Of a stretch of 64,000 bases of DNA, positions 1 through 11,561 are shown piece by piece. The translations under genes and the position numbers were made by a program. Every line of letters begins with the position of its first letter. Position 1 is the stretch's first letter. Origin of the DNA: Haliclona indistincta (Eukaryota; Porifera; Demospongiae; Haplosclerida; Chalinidae); contig OZ024786.1 in assembly GCA_964017065.1 (NCBI GenBank), forward strand, positions 1,840,683-1,904,682, given 5' to 3'. Below the pieces are notes generated by a model, which did not search any database, was not told the DNA's origin, and worked only from the letters and a program-made list of their open reading frames with translations.

Positions 1-218
1 AGCTCTTCGTACGTCTTCTTTCCAGGTGTATCCGGTACCACGAGGTTTGTTAGCAGCTTGAAGGTAGCAGGACCAACCATAGCGAGGAGTATCTCTTTCT
101 TCTTTGTTTCGACCTCGACACCATTCGCGGCAAAGAAATGGGTCAGCCTTTGAGCGTACTGAGACCATTCCTCTCTTTCTGGGTCAAACTCGCTGATTCG
201 CCCGAACAACGCCGCCAT
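1..218 (-). CDS. Gypsy-like retrotransposon gag, N-terminal part, runs off the window edge
   Basis: On the minus strand an ATG at 218-216 opens a reading frame of 72 codons with no stop before the window edge. It begins MAALFGRISEFDPEREEW and continues with a hydrophobic/basic region (HFFAANGVEV, KKEILLAMVGPATFKLL). This pattern of a short acidic start, W.QY..RL..FF, then KK..LL...G...F.LL is typical of the gag N-terminus of metazoan Ty3/Gypsy elements. Gag would package element RNA in cytoplasmic particles. Only the start is visible, so coding integrity beyond it is unknown. Family assignment rests on pattern recognition alone. Confidence 0.6.
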   Translation of the reverse strand, partial: MAALFGRISEFDPEREEWSQYAQRLTHFFAANGVEVETKKKEILLAMVGPATFKLLTNLVVPDTPGKKTYEE

Positions 219-1034
219 TCCAAAGTGTTCACCAGTCTCGTCGCCAGTGTTGAGTCTCAAAACAATCTCTTATTGTTAAATTACATACTGCCAAAATACA
301 TGAGAGACTCAGTTTATAAATCAGAGTGCACAATAGCCTGTAAAAATAAATACAAGAGTTTGTAGACTCAGAGTCTACGACACGCAGGGTTACTGAATTT
401 TGGTGATTGTGATCGACATGAGATGGCTCTACTCAGCCGACGTGTTTCTGTATCGCAATCGTGTTTTCTTTGAGCATAAATTGCACTGAAACAATATGAG
501 TTGCCGAACATAGATTGCTCGACCCCGCGGGGTCTTTGGAAAAGAAAATTACCCGGACTGCAAGACGAGAGCTTTTCAATTGTAGCTCGTTGTAATGCTG
601 ATGGATAAAGATGTTTGCAGTACTGACTTGCAATCCCGCCCTATTCGTCTATCAGTCACTAGGACTGGTGGCCGATAATAGATTGCTTTTGCCGAACATC
701 GATGTTTTCGGCTACCCACTTTCTTCGCCTCCACAGTAGACAAAGAAGCAGTTACGAGCTGCATATTTGCAATGCAGGCAGAGGAAGTGTGTGTCTATAC
801 GTAGGTCAAGTTTGATATATGTAGCGTATTTGCAAGTGTACGAACGAGTGGCCGATAATAGATGATGGCCGAATATTGGTGGCTTACTCTAATAAGTCCA
901 GTCAGTGAGGCTAAGATAATCGATCAGTGCTGATTCGGAACCATCGTATCTTTACTGAATCAGTCCCTGACGCGGTGCACCGTTGAGACTGATTCCTGTT
1001 TAGAGAGCGCATTTTTAAATTTGACCATGCTATA
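219..1034. other. No gene seen; possible leader/LTR of the gag element
   Basis: No convincing coding exon. Short motifs recur (gccgataatagat at about 673, 850 and nearby; gccgaacat). Because it lies directly upstream of the minus-strand gag start, part may be the leader or LTR of that element, but no second LTR is in the window to compare. Confidence 0.3.
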
Positions 1035-1800
1035 GAGCAAGGTTGATGGGTGTCTCCAATCGCTGGACTGGACTACTGGACTCATGAATAAAGTAACTTT
1101 TAAACATAATCTTGCATGCTGCGCGTTCCTATGGTCAGTGTTTCTGGAAAACTAAAGCAGCAGACAGAGCGATATTAGCAGTATAGCAGGTGAGTGTTCT
1201 CGTATCATGAAATTAGTTAACGGGCTGGCTTGCCCCAGTCGCAAGAAAACGGAGAGACGCGGTCCATGATCGACGTGTTTATGCATAAAACTCGGCAGCA
1301 AAGACTTCTGTGAGCTCAAGATTCCAGAAATGCAAGTTTCAGCAAAGCTACGATCTAGTAACTGAACGAAAAAACGCCACAATGCTGAGAAAAACGGGAA
1401 AATCCATGCTGCTCGACCGGCAACAGTGCTTTATAGGCGCACTAGCGAAAAAATCGTTCTGTTACTAGATTGTAGAATTGCTGAAACTTGCATTTCTGGA
1501 ATCTTGAGCTAGTCACAGAAGTCTTTGCCGCCGAGTTTTATGCATAAACACGTCCACCATGGACCGCGTCTCTCTTGCAACTGGGGCAAGCCAGCCCGTT
1601 ATTTTTCATGATACGAGAACACTCACCTGCGATACTGCTAATATCGCTCTGTCTGCTGCTTTAGTTTTCCAGAAACACTGACCATAGGAACGCGCAGCAT
1701 GCACGATTATGTTTAAAAATTACATTATTCATGAGTCCAGTAGTCCAGTCCAGTCCAGTGGTCCAGTCCAGTGATTGGAGACAGCCCAAGGTTGCTGTAA
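1035..1800. repeat. Foldback (long inverted repeat) element, about 0.77 kb
   Basis: The left arm (about 1035-1375) and right arm (about 1445-1800) are near-perfect reverse complements around a centre near 1410. Paired landmarks are gtgtctccaatc (1050) with gattggagacag (1773), aaacactgacc with ggtcagtgttt, and catgatacgagaacact (right arm) with its complement on the left. No transposase ORF is present. It resembles a foldback-type non-autonomous DNA transposon. A short CCAGT tandem repeat sits in the outer part of the right arm. Confidence 0.8.
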
Positions 1801-2640
1801 ATTTACAATGATAACAAAAAATTAGCTAGACAAGATCGAGTGTGCACGATTGTGTTGACACACTTTTGTAGTGATGATACACAACTAGAATGATTTTTGC
1901 TTGAGTTGTCACTCTCACACCATTAAGTAGTCTAGAGCTGCTAGTCCATCTCCCACTCGATTAACTGTCATTTTTACAAGAATTAAGGTGGAGCTACAGT
2001 GTGGGGATGTCGCATGATGGCGGTCATGGAGAATTACCGTATTTCTTCTAAAGATTCGGCACCCTTTATTTTTCGGCACGTTGCTGCTGAAATGCGTAGA
2101 ATTAAACCTCTAAATTTCGGAAAGCAAACAGCCTGACGTGAAAAGTTCTGTGCTTCATGGAAAAGAGCTGTAGACGCGTTCTGTCACGTTATTTAAGGAC
2201 CCCCGAAATATTCGTTCCGGGGGTCCAAATATTTCGCACATTCAAAGCGTCTTCTTTGTGCCCTTATCAGGCCTTATGGCGCTTAGTTTGCAGCTGCTGA
2301 TACTGCATGATCAAGGCCAATAGATCATGTACATGTACTATAAAATGACCCTCACCAGAGAAAGAGCTCAGAACGACGGACAGCATGGGAGAAGACGTCG
2401 ATCGCGGACGTGCCTGTATCCGTACCTGATGACGATACAATGATACTGTCTAGTCACACTGGGTCACAGTATCTACCATTGGTTGTACAAATGGTGAAGT
2501 AGATGTGTTCGACAGTATGCCCCACATGTGACTGGCCATGGAGCATTAGAGAGGCAGATAGCAGCAATAATATGCACTGAGAAGAATGCCATCACCGTCA
2601 GGTACGTCATAACTATTGTGATCAATCATCATGCATAATT
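1801..2640. other. No gene seen
   Basis: No ORF or exon with recognisable protein content. One perfect small hairpin is present near 2200-2230 (ggacccccgaa with its complement ttccgggggtcc). Confidence 0.4.
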
Positions 2641-2883
2641 TTATTACTGAAGGTTCAGACAATGTCAACAACAAGAGGGTCTTCGGATTGTAGCCTGTTT
2701 GCTATATCTTTTGCAGCAACACTTGCTGCAGGTAAACATCGGAGTGCTTTCTTATTCCATCAAAGAAAAATGTGGGAGCATCTTCACACATGCTTGTCAA
2801 ATAATGAGTGGTCCATGTTTTCAACAACTAAAAGTGAAGGACGAGAGAACAAATCTAGAGTTAAGGCTTTATCGAGGTGTTAC

Positions 2884-3122
2884 CGAAGCATCGTGTAATT
2901 TTGAACCTCTTGTTTTCACTTTTCGCTACCATGTCTTCAAACGTAGAGGAATTTTCAGGAATGGCCTGGAGAGGGAGAGAGAGAGAGAGAGGGAGGGAGT
3001 GAGTATGTGTACAGTGTTCTCACGTTCTGAGTTGACAGGTGACACTGATATAGACGATGTCACAGAGGATCTGAACCATCCTCTGTTCCTCAGCTTCACT
3101 CCAAGAGTGGTAGAGGTGGCAG
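2884..3122 (-). pseudogene. RhoGEF gene fragment (two exon remnants)
   Basis: Two minus-strand blocks match exons 2 and 3 of the RhoGEF gene at 50283-55299. Block 3024-3122 matches the exon at 54272-54390 (TSTTLGVKLRNRGWFRSSV) but lacks about 20 nt next to the donor (HLEESYD is missing), which breaks the exon phase. Block 2884-2965 matches the exon at 54097-54177 but is 82 nt rather than 81 because of one inserted base. A GA microsatellite (about 2972-2992) sits at the corresponding splice acceptor, as in the intact gene. It is a decayed paralogous 5' piece directly upstream of TRIM copy 1, mirroring the RhoGEF 5' end upstream of TRIM copy 5. Confidence 0.8.
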
Positions 3123-3319
3123 CTAACAAGAACAGCAGAGAACAGAGTTTACTATGACACACAACAAAAATTATACAGTACTTCAAATTACACATCTTGA
3201 TTGGTGGTCTCTAGTTCAATGCAGTCTTTAAAAGCAAGGTATAGTCTGATAAAAAATCACTATACTGTAGGGGTGTAAATTATACTGGCAATGTAGTGAA
3301 ATTCATGATAAGCTATCAT

Positions 3320-3415
3320 ACCAGTCATGAGGTGATTCTAACCACAACCAGCCCTTACTAGTTCAGACAACAGTACTGCCACAAAGAAACCAGCTTGTTG
3401 CTGTTATTAGTTTCA
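3320..3415 (+). promoter_or_regulatory. Conserved upstream block of the TRIM-NHL copies
   Basis: About 90 bp before the ATG are shared by TRIM copies at 15640-15729, 23235-23332, 38145-38233, 55885-55985 and, inverted, 63491-63585. Shared words include catatcagtcatgaggtgat, tctaaccacaacca, ccttactagttcag, acaacagtactgcc and the ATG-proximal ttagtttca. It probably holds the core promoter and 5' UTR. No TATA box is evident. Copies 2 and 4 have two extra bases (at) directly before the ATG. Confidence 0.6.
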
Positions 3416-5593
3416 ATGGCCACTGAGAAACCACTCACAGCTAGTGAGGCTCTTGCTAATCTCGAGCAGCAGCTCATCTGTCCAGTCTGTCTGGATCGCT
3501 ATACTCACCCCAGGACACTGCCCTGTCTCCACTCTTTCTGTCATAGCTGTCTTGGTCGCTTCCCTGTGGAAATCAAGGAGGACAAACACTTTATCACTTG
3601 CCCTGTGTGCCGAAAGATCACACAGCAACCTATAAACAAGGGAGTGAGTGGATTCCAGTCTGCCTTCCTCATCAACAACCTCCTGGAGCTCTATCAAGTG
3701 CTAGAGAAGGTGTCTGGGTCCAAGCAGAATAACTGTGAGAATTGCCACAAAAAACAGGCCACTGGATACTGCAAACAATGCTCTAAATTCCTCTGCCATA
3801 CCTGTATCGACATGCACAACAAGTGGGAAATATTGGCTAGTCACCAGATACTGGGAGTGGAGGATGTGGCCACCACTGCCTCTAAGCTAGTTCCCCTCAA
3901 GGAGCAGCCCACCATGGAGTGTAGCAGCCATGGTGAGCCATTGAAGGTGTACTGCAATACTTGTGATAAACTTGTGTGCCATCTTTGTACCACTGCTAAA
4001 TCTCATCGCAACCATGACTACGAGCCAATCAATGATGCCTTTCCAAGACACCAGAAAAATATTGCTGACAATCTTGAGAAAGTCAAAGTGAAGCTAGCTG
4101 CCATTACCACTGCTGTACAAGCTGTGGAAGCACAGGAAGTAGATTTCTTGGAGCAGGTAGGAGCTGCGAGAAGGGAGATTGAGGCCACAGTCCAGCAGCT
4201 CATGCAGCTACTGCAAGAGTCAGAGAGACAACTGATGAGAGAGCTAGACCAAGTCACTGATGCCTACATTGAGAAGATATCTGCTCGCAAGAAGGAAGCT
4301 GACATTACCATCGTACAGCTGAAGAGCTGTAAAGAATTTGCAGAGGAGGAGCTGAGGATAGGGAGCCAGCAGGAGATCCTTGTGATGAAGAGACAGATGG
4401 TGGAGCGCATGGCAGCTGTCTGCTCACTGGACAACCCCCAACCACTGGAAGAGACCAGAGTGAGGCTTGCAAAGAGCGCTAGTGTTCTAGAGGCATGTCG
4501 TAGTCTGGGTAGTGTGGTTAGGTATGGCCAGTTTAAGGTAAATAGTGACAAAGCAAGCTTTAATCTTAGCAGTGCAGCTCCTCTCTCCTCTGAGCAGGTC
4601 TCCTGCCAGCTCTCTCCAGTAGCTGACCCCACATTAGTTTTCAGGTGTGTCGTACACCAAGTGGCTCCTGGCAGTTTTGAGGTTCGCTATTCTTCTCCCA
4701 CTGCTGGTCTCCACCAGCTGAGGGTGCAGGTGGGAGGGACCGATATCCTTGACACACCTCTCAATGTACTGGTCACGCCCAGGCCGGCAGGACAGACATT
4801 CACTAATCTGGAAAGTCCGCGAGGATTAGCCATCACAAGGGTAGGTTACCTTATTGTGGTGGAAGAAAGCAAACATTGCATCACCATCATCGATCCTAGT
4901 AATGGAAGAAAAATTATAAGAATTGGACAACACGGCACAGGACAATTACAGTTTAAGAGGCCAAAAGGAGTAGCAGTGACTCAAGATGGTCGCATTGTAG
5001 TTATTGAATGGTGGAATCATCGTCTACAAGTGTTGACAGCAGAGGGTGCCTTCATAGCTACAGTGGGTAGTAAGGGATCTCAACCACTACAATTCAACTG
5101 TCCAAGAGGTATAGCTGTTCATCATAATGGACAAGTCTTTGTTTCCAATACTGATAACAATCGTGTCCAGGTCCTCAATGCTGACCTCACCTACTCACAC
5201 TGCTTTGGTAGCTATGGAACTCAACCTGGAGAGTTCAACGGTCCACATGATATAGCTATTGATGCTGATGGTATGGTCTATGTAACTGAGTATGGTAACA
5301 ACAGAGTTCAGAAGTTCACTCCCGAGGGTAAGCTGTTGGCCGTGATTGACAGTAAGGGAGCCGGAAAAGGTCGGTTAAATCGTCCATATGGTCTATGTTT
5401 TGATGCTAATGGTATACTTTATGTGACTGAGTATCGTAATAAAACAGTGAGTATGTTTAGTAGTAATGGCAAGTTTCTTGGATATATCGGTGACAGTGAT
5501 GGCTCTAGTTTCAAGAATCCGCCTGTATTCATCGTATCCGACAAGACAGGTCGACTGTACATCAGTGATGAAAATGGAGTGGTCACCTACTGA
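3416..5593 (+). CDS. TRIM-NHL protein, array copy 1 (725 aa)
   Basis: Single-exon gene with the TRIM2/3/71-class layout. RING (C3HC4) at residues 22-65 with C22, C25, C37, H39, C42, C45, C62, C65; B-box 1 about 107-134; B-box 2 about 169-200; coiled coil about 215-335; filamin-like domain about 375-455; six NHL-type repeats about 465-725 (PRGLAIT, PKGVAVTQ, PRGIAVHH, HDIAIDAD, YGLCFDAN, FIVSDKTG). By family knowledge it is a cytoplasmic E3 ubiquitin ligase whose propeller binds RNA or protein targets. The ATG at 3416 is preferred over upstream in-frame non-ATG codons because MATEKP starts every copy and the conserved block ends there. Compared with other copies it has unusual propeller residues (EWW at 531-533, NTDNN at 578-582). 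The stop falls right after the conserved VVTY end. Confidence 0.95.
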   Translation: MATEKPLTASEALANLEQQLICPVCLDRYTHPRTLPCLHSFCHSCLGRFPVEIKEDKHFITCPVCRKITQQPINKGVSGFQSAFLINNLLELYQVLEKVSGSKQNNCENCHKKQATGYCKQCSKFLCHTCIDMHNKWEILASHQILGVEDVATTASKLVPLKEQPTMECSSHGEPLKVYCNTCDKLVCHLCTTAKSHRNHDYEPINDAFPRHQKNIADNLEKVKVKLAAITTAVQAVEAQEVDFLEQVGAARREIEATVQQLMQLLQESERQLMRELDQVTDAYIEKISARKKEADITIVQLKSCKEFAEEELRIGSQQEILVMKRQMVERMAAVCSLDNPQPLEETRVRLAKSASVLEACRSLGSVVRYGQFKVNSDKASFNLSSAAPLSSEQVSCQLSPVADPTLVFRCVVHQVAPGSFEVRYSSPTAGLHQLRVQVGGTDILDTPLNVLVTPRPAGQTFTNLESPRGLAITRVGYLIVVEESKHCITIIDPSNGRKIIRIGQHGTGQLQFKRPKGVAVTQDGRIVVIEWWNHRLQVLTAEGAFIATVGSKGSQPLQFNCPRGIAVHHNGQVFVSNTDNNRVQVLNADLTYSHCFGSYGTQPGEFNGPHDIAIDADGMVYVTEYGNNRVQKFTPEGKLLAVIDSKGAGKGRLNRPYGLCFDANGILYVTEYRNKTVSMFSSNGKFLGYIGDSDGSSFKNPPVFIVSDKTGRLYISDENGVVTY

Positions 5594-5872
5594 CTTGTGT
5601 TTTAGTACATTATTTAAGAAAGGACACACTTATATTAATAAGGGACACACTTCCTGATTTGTCATTTGACTTATTTTCTTGACTTGTTGTTGTCAGCATG
5701 CATCTTATTTTCTTTATTTTATAATAATATTTATAAAAATTATTATTTTTTCTTTTCCTTATAGTTCTATGTTATGAACATAGTATTTTGTACATTTTTA
5801 TACTTATTTTTTTACACTTTCTAACATCTTTTGTATATCTTTTCCCTACACATTAGTGCTATCACTGTCATT

Positions 5873-6905
5873 AACCCTCGGCGCATGCGCGAGGGTTACG
5901 GTACTAGGTTTGTCATTCGCTGTCTATCGAGCTGCAGAGATCAGCGATCACTTTTACGCGCTGGTAAAGTTATGACATGATAAGCACCGCAAGGGCTTGC
6001 AATTAGACTCGTGGATTTTGCTAAAGTGCTTTCATTCTCGAGTTATGGCTGACTCACCTTGACACCTTGACAGCTATCTTGGACCTCTCTGACTACAAAA
6101 GCGCCCATAGTTGACTACCTATGTACTTTTAGATTCCATCCAAACTGCATAACAGCTCTATGGGTGCGTAGACATTTCAAGAAAGAGCCGAGCCGTACAC
6201 TACAGCAATGGCTAGCTGGTTTCAATGGTCACGCCCACTCGACACACCTTGTCCTTATTATCAGCACTTTTGCTGTCTTCTGGTTAGCAGTGCAGTTTCA
6301 ATAGCAAGCAGGCTGGCTTTAGCTGCAACGCTCCTTTTGCAAACCATAACTAAGGAGCTAACTTTACAATTTAGAACACGCCGAGGGTTTTGTGAAATCT
6401 GTTCATTCATTCATTCGTTCATTTTGTCCATCGAGCTGCAGAGATCAGCGATCAGTTCTACGCGCTAGTAAGGTTATGAGCATGACAAGCTCGACAATGG
6501 CTTGCAATGTGACTCGTGGATTTTGCTAAACTGCTTTCGTTCTCGAGTTATGTCTGGCTCACCTTGACGGCCGTCTTTGACCTCTCTCACAACAAAAGTG
6601 CCCATAGTTGACTACCTAGGTACATGTAGATTCCATCTAAACTGCAGGACAGCTCTGGGGGTGCATAGACATCTCAAGAAAAAGCATGTAAAAGCCAGAG
6701 CAATGGCTGTACCTACTCAGTGTTCACGGTCACGTCCACTTGACACAACTTGTCCTTGTGGTCAGCACTTTGCTGTCTTCTGGTTAGCAGTGCAGTTTCA
6801 ATAGCAAGCAGGTTGGCTTTAGCTGCAAAGCTCCTTCTGCAAACCATAACTAAGGACTAAAAAGCTAAGTCTACAATGTGCAACAAGCCGAGGGTTCTGT
6901 GAAAT
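5873..6905. repeat. Inverted-end DNA element with an internal tandem duplication
   Basis: Starts in a GC-rich hairpin (accctcggcgcatgcgcgag) and contains two tandem copies of a roughly 490-bp unit (about 5915-6411 and 6412-6905). Each carries atcgagctgcagagatcagc, gactcgtggattttgct and gcccatagttgactaccta, and each ends in ccgagggtt.tgtgaaatctg. The same unit recurs inside the hAT-like element at about 21893-22140. No protein domain recognised. Confidence 0.6.
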
Positions 6906-6929
6906 CTGTTGATTATTTTAAAATTATAC

Positions 6930-8000
6930 TACAGCTCAATGTAATTCTAGATCTGATTGGTCAGTTAGAGGAAAATAAATCAGGAGGAAAATACGAGTTC
7001 CGCGGGAACTCGTACTATTCGGCTAGAACACACATTTTACACTAGAAGTTGTGCCAAGTTGATGGCATGAGTTTCTTTTGTATACATTCAGTCTACTGTC
7101 TTATGTTCAGATTAATAGCACAGGTACTAGCTTTGGTAGTTACTGGGTGTTGTGTTCGCTTCTTGGCATGGGCAGTGCAGCGTCTATAGGCTCAGGTACT
7201 TGGCTACAATTGACTTGATGTGCATGAAAAACGTAAGAAAGCAAGTAACTCACTGCGTTTTGCTATTTTAACAGCTTAAAGCTTGCCTAATAAACGCACA
7301 TAGCATGCACGTACAAAAGTTGTAGATTACTATAGTCACCCTACAGTGAGTGATGGAGTAGAGGAAATAGTTGAAGTATAGGAGGAACACTGTACTATTA
7401 ATTTTGATGAGAATTATTGATAAAATCTACACATATATTATTTGGTCTGTAGTCAGCCATAAACCAAAGCTGAGCCTCACTCTACATTACACCATCCATG
7501 TTAGTCACTTTGCTGAGCAGCACTTTATGTTATACAGAACTCATGTGACTATAGACTGTACTAAACCACCTCACAAATCATTCTTGCACTGGGTCTATAC
7601 ACAAGCATGCAAGAATATTATACAAACACTTCATGAATGTATTGTGTATGCTTATTGGTAATCTAGGCACTATGCATCACTGACCATTTTCTCTAGTGAT
7701 TGTTGTAGTTATAATCAGGATGAGTGTCTGGAGTACGCTTGATGATGTCCTATAAGGTCACATGATCAGTAAGCATGTCACATGACTAATAATCACACCT
7801 ACTTTTGAGTAGAAGTATGTAGCGAGGTGTTCGTTGTACAGGAGTGATGAGATACATTGGTAGAGTCATACCCATACGAACACTGGGATCAGTGAGACTG
7901 TACTGGAGAGAGAGGAAAGGAGAGAGTAAGCAAGTGATAGAATGAGAACATGCATGAGTGATAGGTAAGTCAATGTAACTGCTGCAGTGAGAATAACGTA
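6930..8000 (-). pseudogene. TRIM-downstream repeat unit carrying dead RhoGEF exons (unit 1)
   Basis: This block recurs after TRIM copies 3 (25755-25876 plus 32243-33180), 4 (43775-44745) and 5 (58705-60180). On the minus strand it holds a DH-domain exon (7804-7902; MGMTLPMYLITPVQR then PRYILLL) with one extra A, and the next DH exon (7684-7750; DIIKRTPDTHPDY) with a 4-bp deletion that brings a stop codon. These match the exons at 52726-52824 and 52583-52651 of the intact gene. A trace of the DH-PH linker exon boundary remains near 7335. It is the decayed 3' half of a RhoGEF gene, convergent to the TRIM gene. Confidence 0.8.
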
Positions 8001-8737
8001 CGTATGCTGTGCTCTGTTCACTTCAAACGCACATACAGAGATTGTAGCCAGCTGACTACTCATGGTAAGCATTACATGTATACATCCAGCTCGTCTAGTT
8101 TTACCTGCAGACGGTTTAGTATGAATGTGTTCACGGTGATTGTGTCATCACCTACGGTAGTCCATTGCTTCTGTGTTACAACAGGTGAGCTTTATCTTTA
8201 ATGATGAGTCAAAGCTTTAACATCTTTACTACTCAGGAAGCTAAAAGCACACTCTGATTGGTAAGGTACTAAGGAAAGGTACGTAAGGTACTATTATGCG
8301 TTGCATGTCTAGAAGGGAGCCAGCCAGCATTCCCAAGGTATTTTGTATTCCGAACCGTTTGTCAACGTTCGCTCAAGGCAATGTGTGCTCACGAGTGAGC
8401 CGAGCGTCGGATTGCTGTAAGGCATCCCTCGTCGATTGCATCTTGTGCGTCAACAAGCAGTTAATTGGTTTTTCCTGGCTAGAGGCGATCATTTATTGAG
8501 GAACAACGAGACTTTGCATATCTCTTGAATTTTATTATTAACTTGCCTCACAACGGTACTTAGATGGCACCTTCTTACTTCCCGAGGCGATGTGTAGTAT
8601 GGGATTAAGACACAAGTCGGCGCCTTTGATCCACCCACGCATTTTAGTACAGCTAATAATTATTACTTTTTCTTTTTTGTTTGTTTGGCAGGATAGTATA
8701 GTTTGTTTATTATTTTTTCTGCACCTTAGTGTTACCA
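8001..8737. other. No gene seen
   Basis: A few TRIM-tail-like AT-rich words (about 8650-8735, ending ctgcaccttagtg) and a weak minus-strand similarity to a RhoGEF exon at about 8000-8040. Nothing else recognised. Confidence 0.35.
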
Positions 8738-11268
8738 GGAGCGCATAATTAAGAGAGAGCGTGGTAAGAGAGTAGGAGCGGGACACTCCCACTCACTTGA
8801 TTAAAAATTGCACTTCCACACATGATGGCCGTGTTTCTAAAGATAGACTTGTGATGGCTGACGGTGCGCGTACGTACAGTTTCGTATTGGATGGAACTGG
8901 CCTTCTAGAAGGTAAGAAGCAGCTTTCCACAATCCCAGGACGATCATGCTTGTCTGCTGGCTTGAGTAGATACTGTTTAACTCTTTAGTGACTGAATTAT
9001 TTTGACGAAAATTCGGCTTGCTCTAAACTGACAGTTTGTCTTGCGATTTCTACAACATGCAGTACGCTAGCTGTTCCAAACTAGCACTGTTTTTTCCTGG
9101 CATGTCAAAGTTTACGACCATGTACTAAACTCTGAGTTGGCCACTCCCAATTCGGAACTGAAGCCGCTTAAGTGCTGCGACCTCGTCATTTTTCAGCCAA
9201 TTTTGGTCTTCGTTTAGCCCTGGTGACTGATACAAAAACCTGGTGGTGTCCAGGTGAGCAAACAGCATAGTTTAGACCATATTCTATGCCCAAGTATGCA
9301 TTTCCGGGCATCCTGAAGCACCAAAAATGCCGAAAGCGGCGAGGGGCTCCGCCCCTTTGAACCCCGGGTTAAAGGGGAGACACCCCCCTTTAAAAATCCC
9401 CCCGTTCTATATATTTTAGTGGGGAGGGCGCGGCGAAAAACAGGTGATTTTTTTCAGGTAAAGTTAGCTTTTGCAATTAAACTTTATTTGACCTTTCTAG
9501 AGCACTTTTCCCACTATTTATGACGTCTACAGTAGGTGGAGTCAATTATGACGGCTAAATCCGCTATAGGCCTTAACCCTTTAAGGCCTATAGCGGCTTT
9601 AGCCGCCATAATTGACTCCACCTACTCTAGACGTCATAAAAAGTGCAAAAAATGCTCTAGAAAGGTCAAATCAAGTTCATTTGCAAAAGATGACTTTACC
9701 TGAAAAAACCACCTGTTTTTCGGCGCGCCCTCCCCACTAAAACGTACTGCACGGGGGGAATTTTAAAGGGGGGTGTCCCCCGTTAACCCGGGGTTCGAAG
9801 GGGCAAAGCCCCTCGCCACTTTTGGCATTTTTAAGGCTTCAGGATGCCCGAAAATGCATACTTGGGCATGGAATATGGTCTACACTATGCTGTTTGCTCA
9901 CCTGGACACCACCAGGTTTTTGTATCAGTCACAAGGGCTAAACGAAGACCAAAATTGGCTGGAAAATGACGAGGTCGCAGCACTTAAGTGGCTTCAGTTC
10001 CGAAGTGGGAGTGGCCAACTCAGAGTTTAGTACATGGTTGTAAACTTTGACATACCAGGAAACAACAGTGCTAGTTTGGAATAGCTAACGTACTGCATGT
10101 TGTAGAAAATGCAAGACAAACTGTCAGTTTAGAGCAAGTCGAATTTTTGTCGAAATAATTCAGTCCCTAAAGAGTTAAAGGGTTAAGCAAGAAACGAGTC
10201 GAATCCGTGATGGTGGGCCGTAATGGTAACGATTCCAGACGAAAATTTAAAAACCTGAAGTAAGCTTTTTCCAGAGCTCCTTTAAACGGCCCTGTCTTCT
10301 GCGATCAGAATGGTGCTTGAATTGCATGAATTGGCCTAGGGAGAGCAAAGTTACAGCCTCGCAACTAAGTTGAATTGGTTAAAAAATTTCCGACTCGTTT
10401 TAATATAAAAAACGGCATCAGTATGCTTTTCTATTATCCATTATCATTGGAACTACTGGAAGGATTTAAATACTTTTTTCGCTTTTGTCGATTTTCTCAA
10501 CGGTGAAAATTATACACTGACCTCTGAGACCCTGATAGAGACCAGTTTACTTGACAAACGGCCTTCGTTGAACCTGGTTGACGCGAGAAAATTAGTCACT
10601 TTCACGCCGCCCAAGTGATATCTTCCAATTTCGCTACTGCTGTGTAGTTCGCAGGCATGAACCAATATCATAAAGTATGTCACATCCACCTACTTCGTCT
10701 TTTGCACACACTTTGCAGCTCTGTTACAGTAGCAGTTAAGGGCGAAACTACTGAAGAAGTATTTTTTACGCAAAGTTCAATCTTTTCACTAATTTGCTAA
10801 GTTACAACACATCTTATTGACGCGAAAGTCCCTCCGTAAGAAAGAGGAGTAAAATAGCTATCAAACAATGTATACCAAGCTGGGGAGCGTTCCTTTTTGC
10901 GGCAGCGAAAGCGAAGTGCCATCTCACTAAGTCAGATTTGCCGGGAAATTTTTTAATAACTGAACTTAATAATTGGAATCGTTAGTAATGGTGTTTCTCT
11001 ACAGCTGATATACGAGCACGTGGAGATCGTCTGAGCGTCATCGTGGATGTAGAAAGCTTCTACGAGCTGTTGCTTACCTCAACTAGCCTCTAGCTGCCAA
11101 GTTCCATCTAAAACGAAACTGTACGTACGCGTACCGTCGGCCATCACAATGCTATCTTTAGAAACACGGCCATCATGTGTGGAAGTGCAATTTTTAATTA
11201 AGTGCGTGGGAGTGTCCCGCTCCTACTCTCTTACCACGCTCTCTCATAATTATGCGCTCCTAAAGATT
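8738..11268. mobile_element. DNA element with about 190-bp terminal inverted repeats and an exon-like ORF start in each end
   Basis: Left end 8738-8925 (aggagcgcataattaagag) and right end about 11100-11268 (its reverse complement) pair over roughly 190 bp. Both arms encode the same short start, MADG.RTYSFVLDGT (left arm on plus from about 8853, right arm on minus), followed on the left by a donor-like GGTAAG. The interior (10190-11090) has no recognisable ORF. The arm may preserve the first exon and promoter of a lost autonomous transposon gene. A 1.2-kb palindrome is nested inside. Superfamily not recognised. Confidence 0.65.
8976..10179. mobile_element. 1.2-kb near-perfect palindromic element with TTAA at both ends
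   Basis: Arms of about 600 bp each mirror around 9579-9580 (centre ggccttaaccctttaaggcc). Ends read TTAA then CTCTTTAG on the left and CTAAAGAG then TTAA on the right, consistent with TTAA target duplication as in piggyBac-type elements. Each arm carries a cluster of C/G runs (9340-9415 and 9740-9800). It has no gene. A forward ORF in the right arm (9773-10030) has no family features and is probably incidental. Confidence 0.8.
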
Positions 11269-11561
11269 TTCGTTGCTTTAATTATTATATTAATTATTTT
11301 ATTCATCTGCTTTAGTTAAATATTCACTTTTATCTTATTTTCTTAGTTATTTTTCTTCCTACACCTTAGTGCTACTGTATATATATTTAAAACCAATAAT
11401 GGATCAAAATGAATCAAATTCGAACTGATTTATACAGCGTTTTGAATAGATCTTGCAACGCGATGTAAAACCGGAAATCAATATGTCACAATACGCTGAC
11501 CAATCAGACAAGGCTGGTCATATGCGCTTCACAAGAATCACACGAAATGTGTCACTGTGCC

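Noticed and set aside
7371..7661. Open frame recurring in all four TRIM-downstream units as a possible small gene
   Set aside because: The whole unit is highly similar between copies, so conservation is not selective evidence. No domain, and it overlaps decayed RhoGEF sequence on the other strand.
9773..10030. ORF of 85 codons in the palindrome
   Set aside because: Lies in one arm of a non-coding palindrome and has no domain; the mirrored arm does not keep it.
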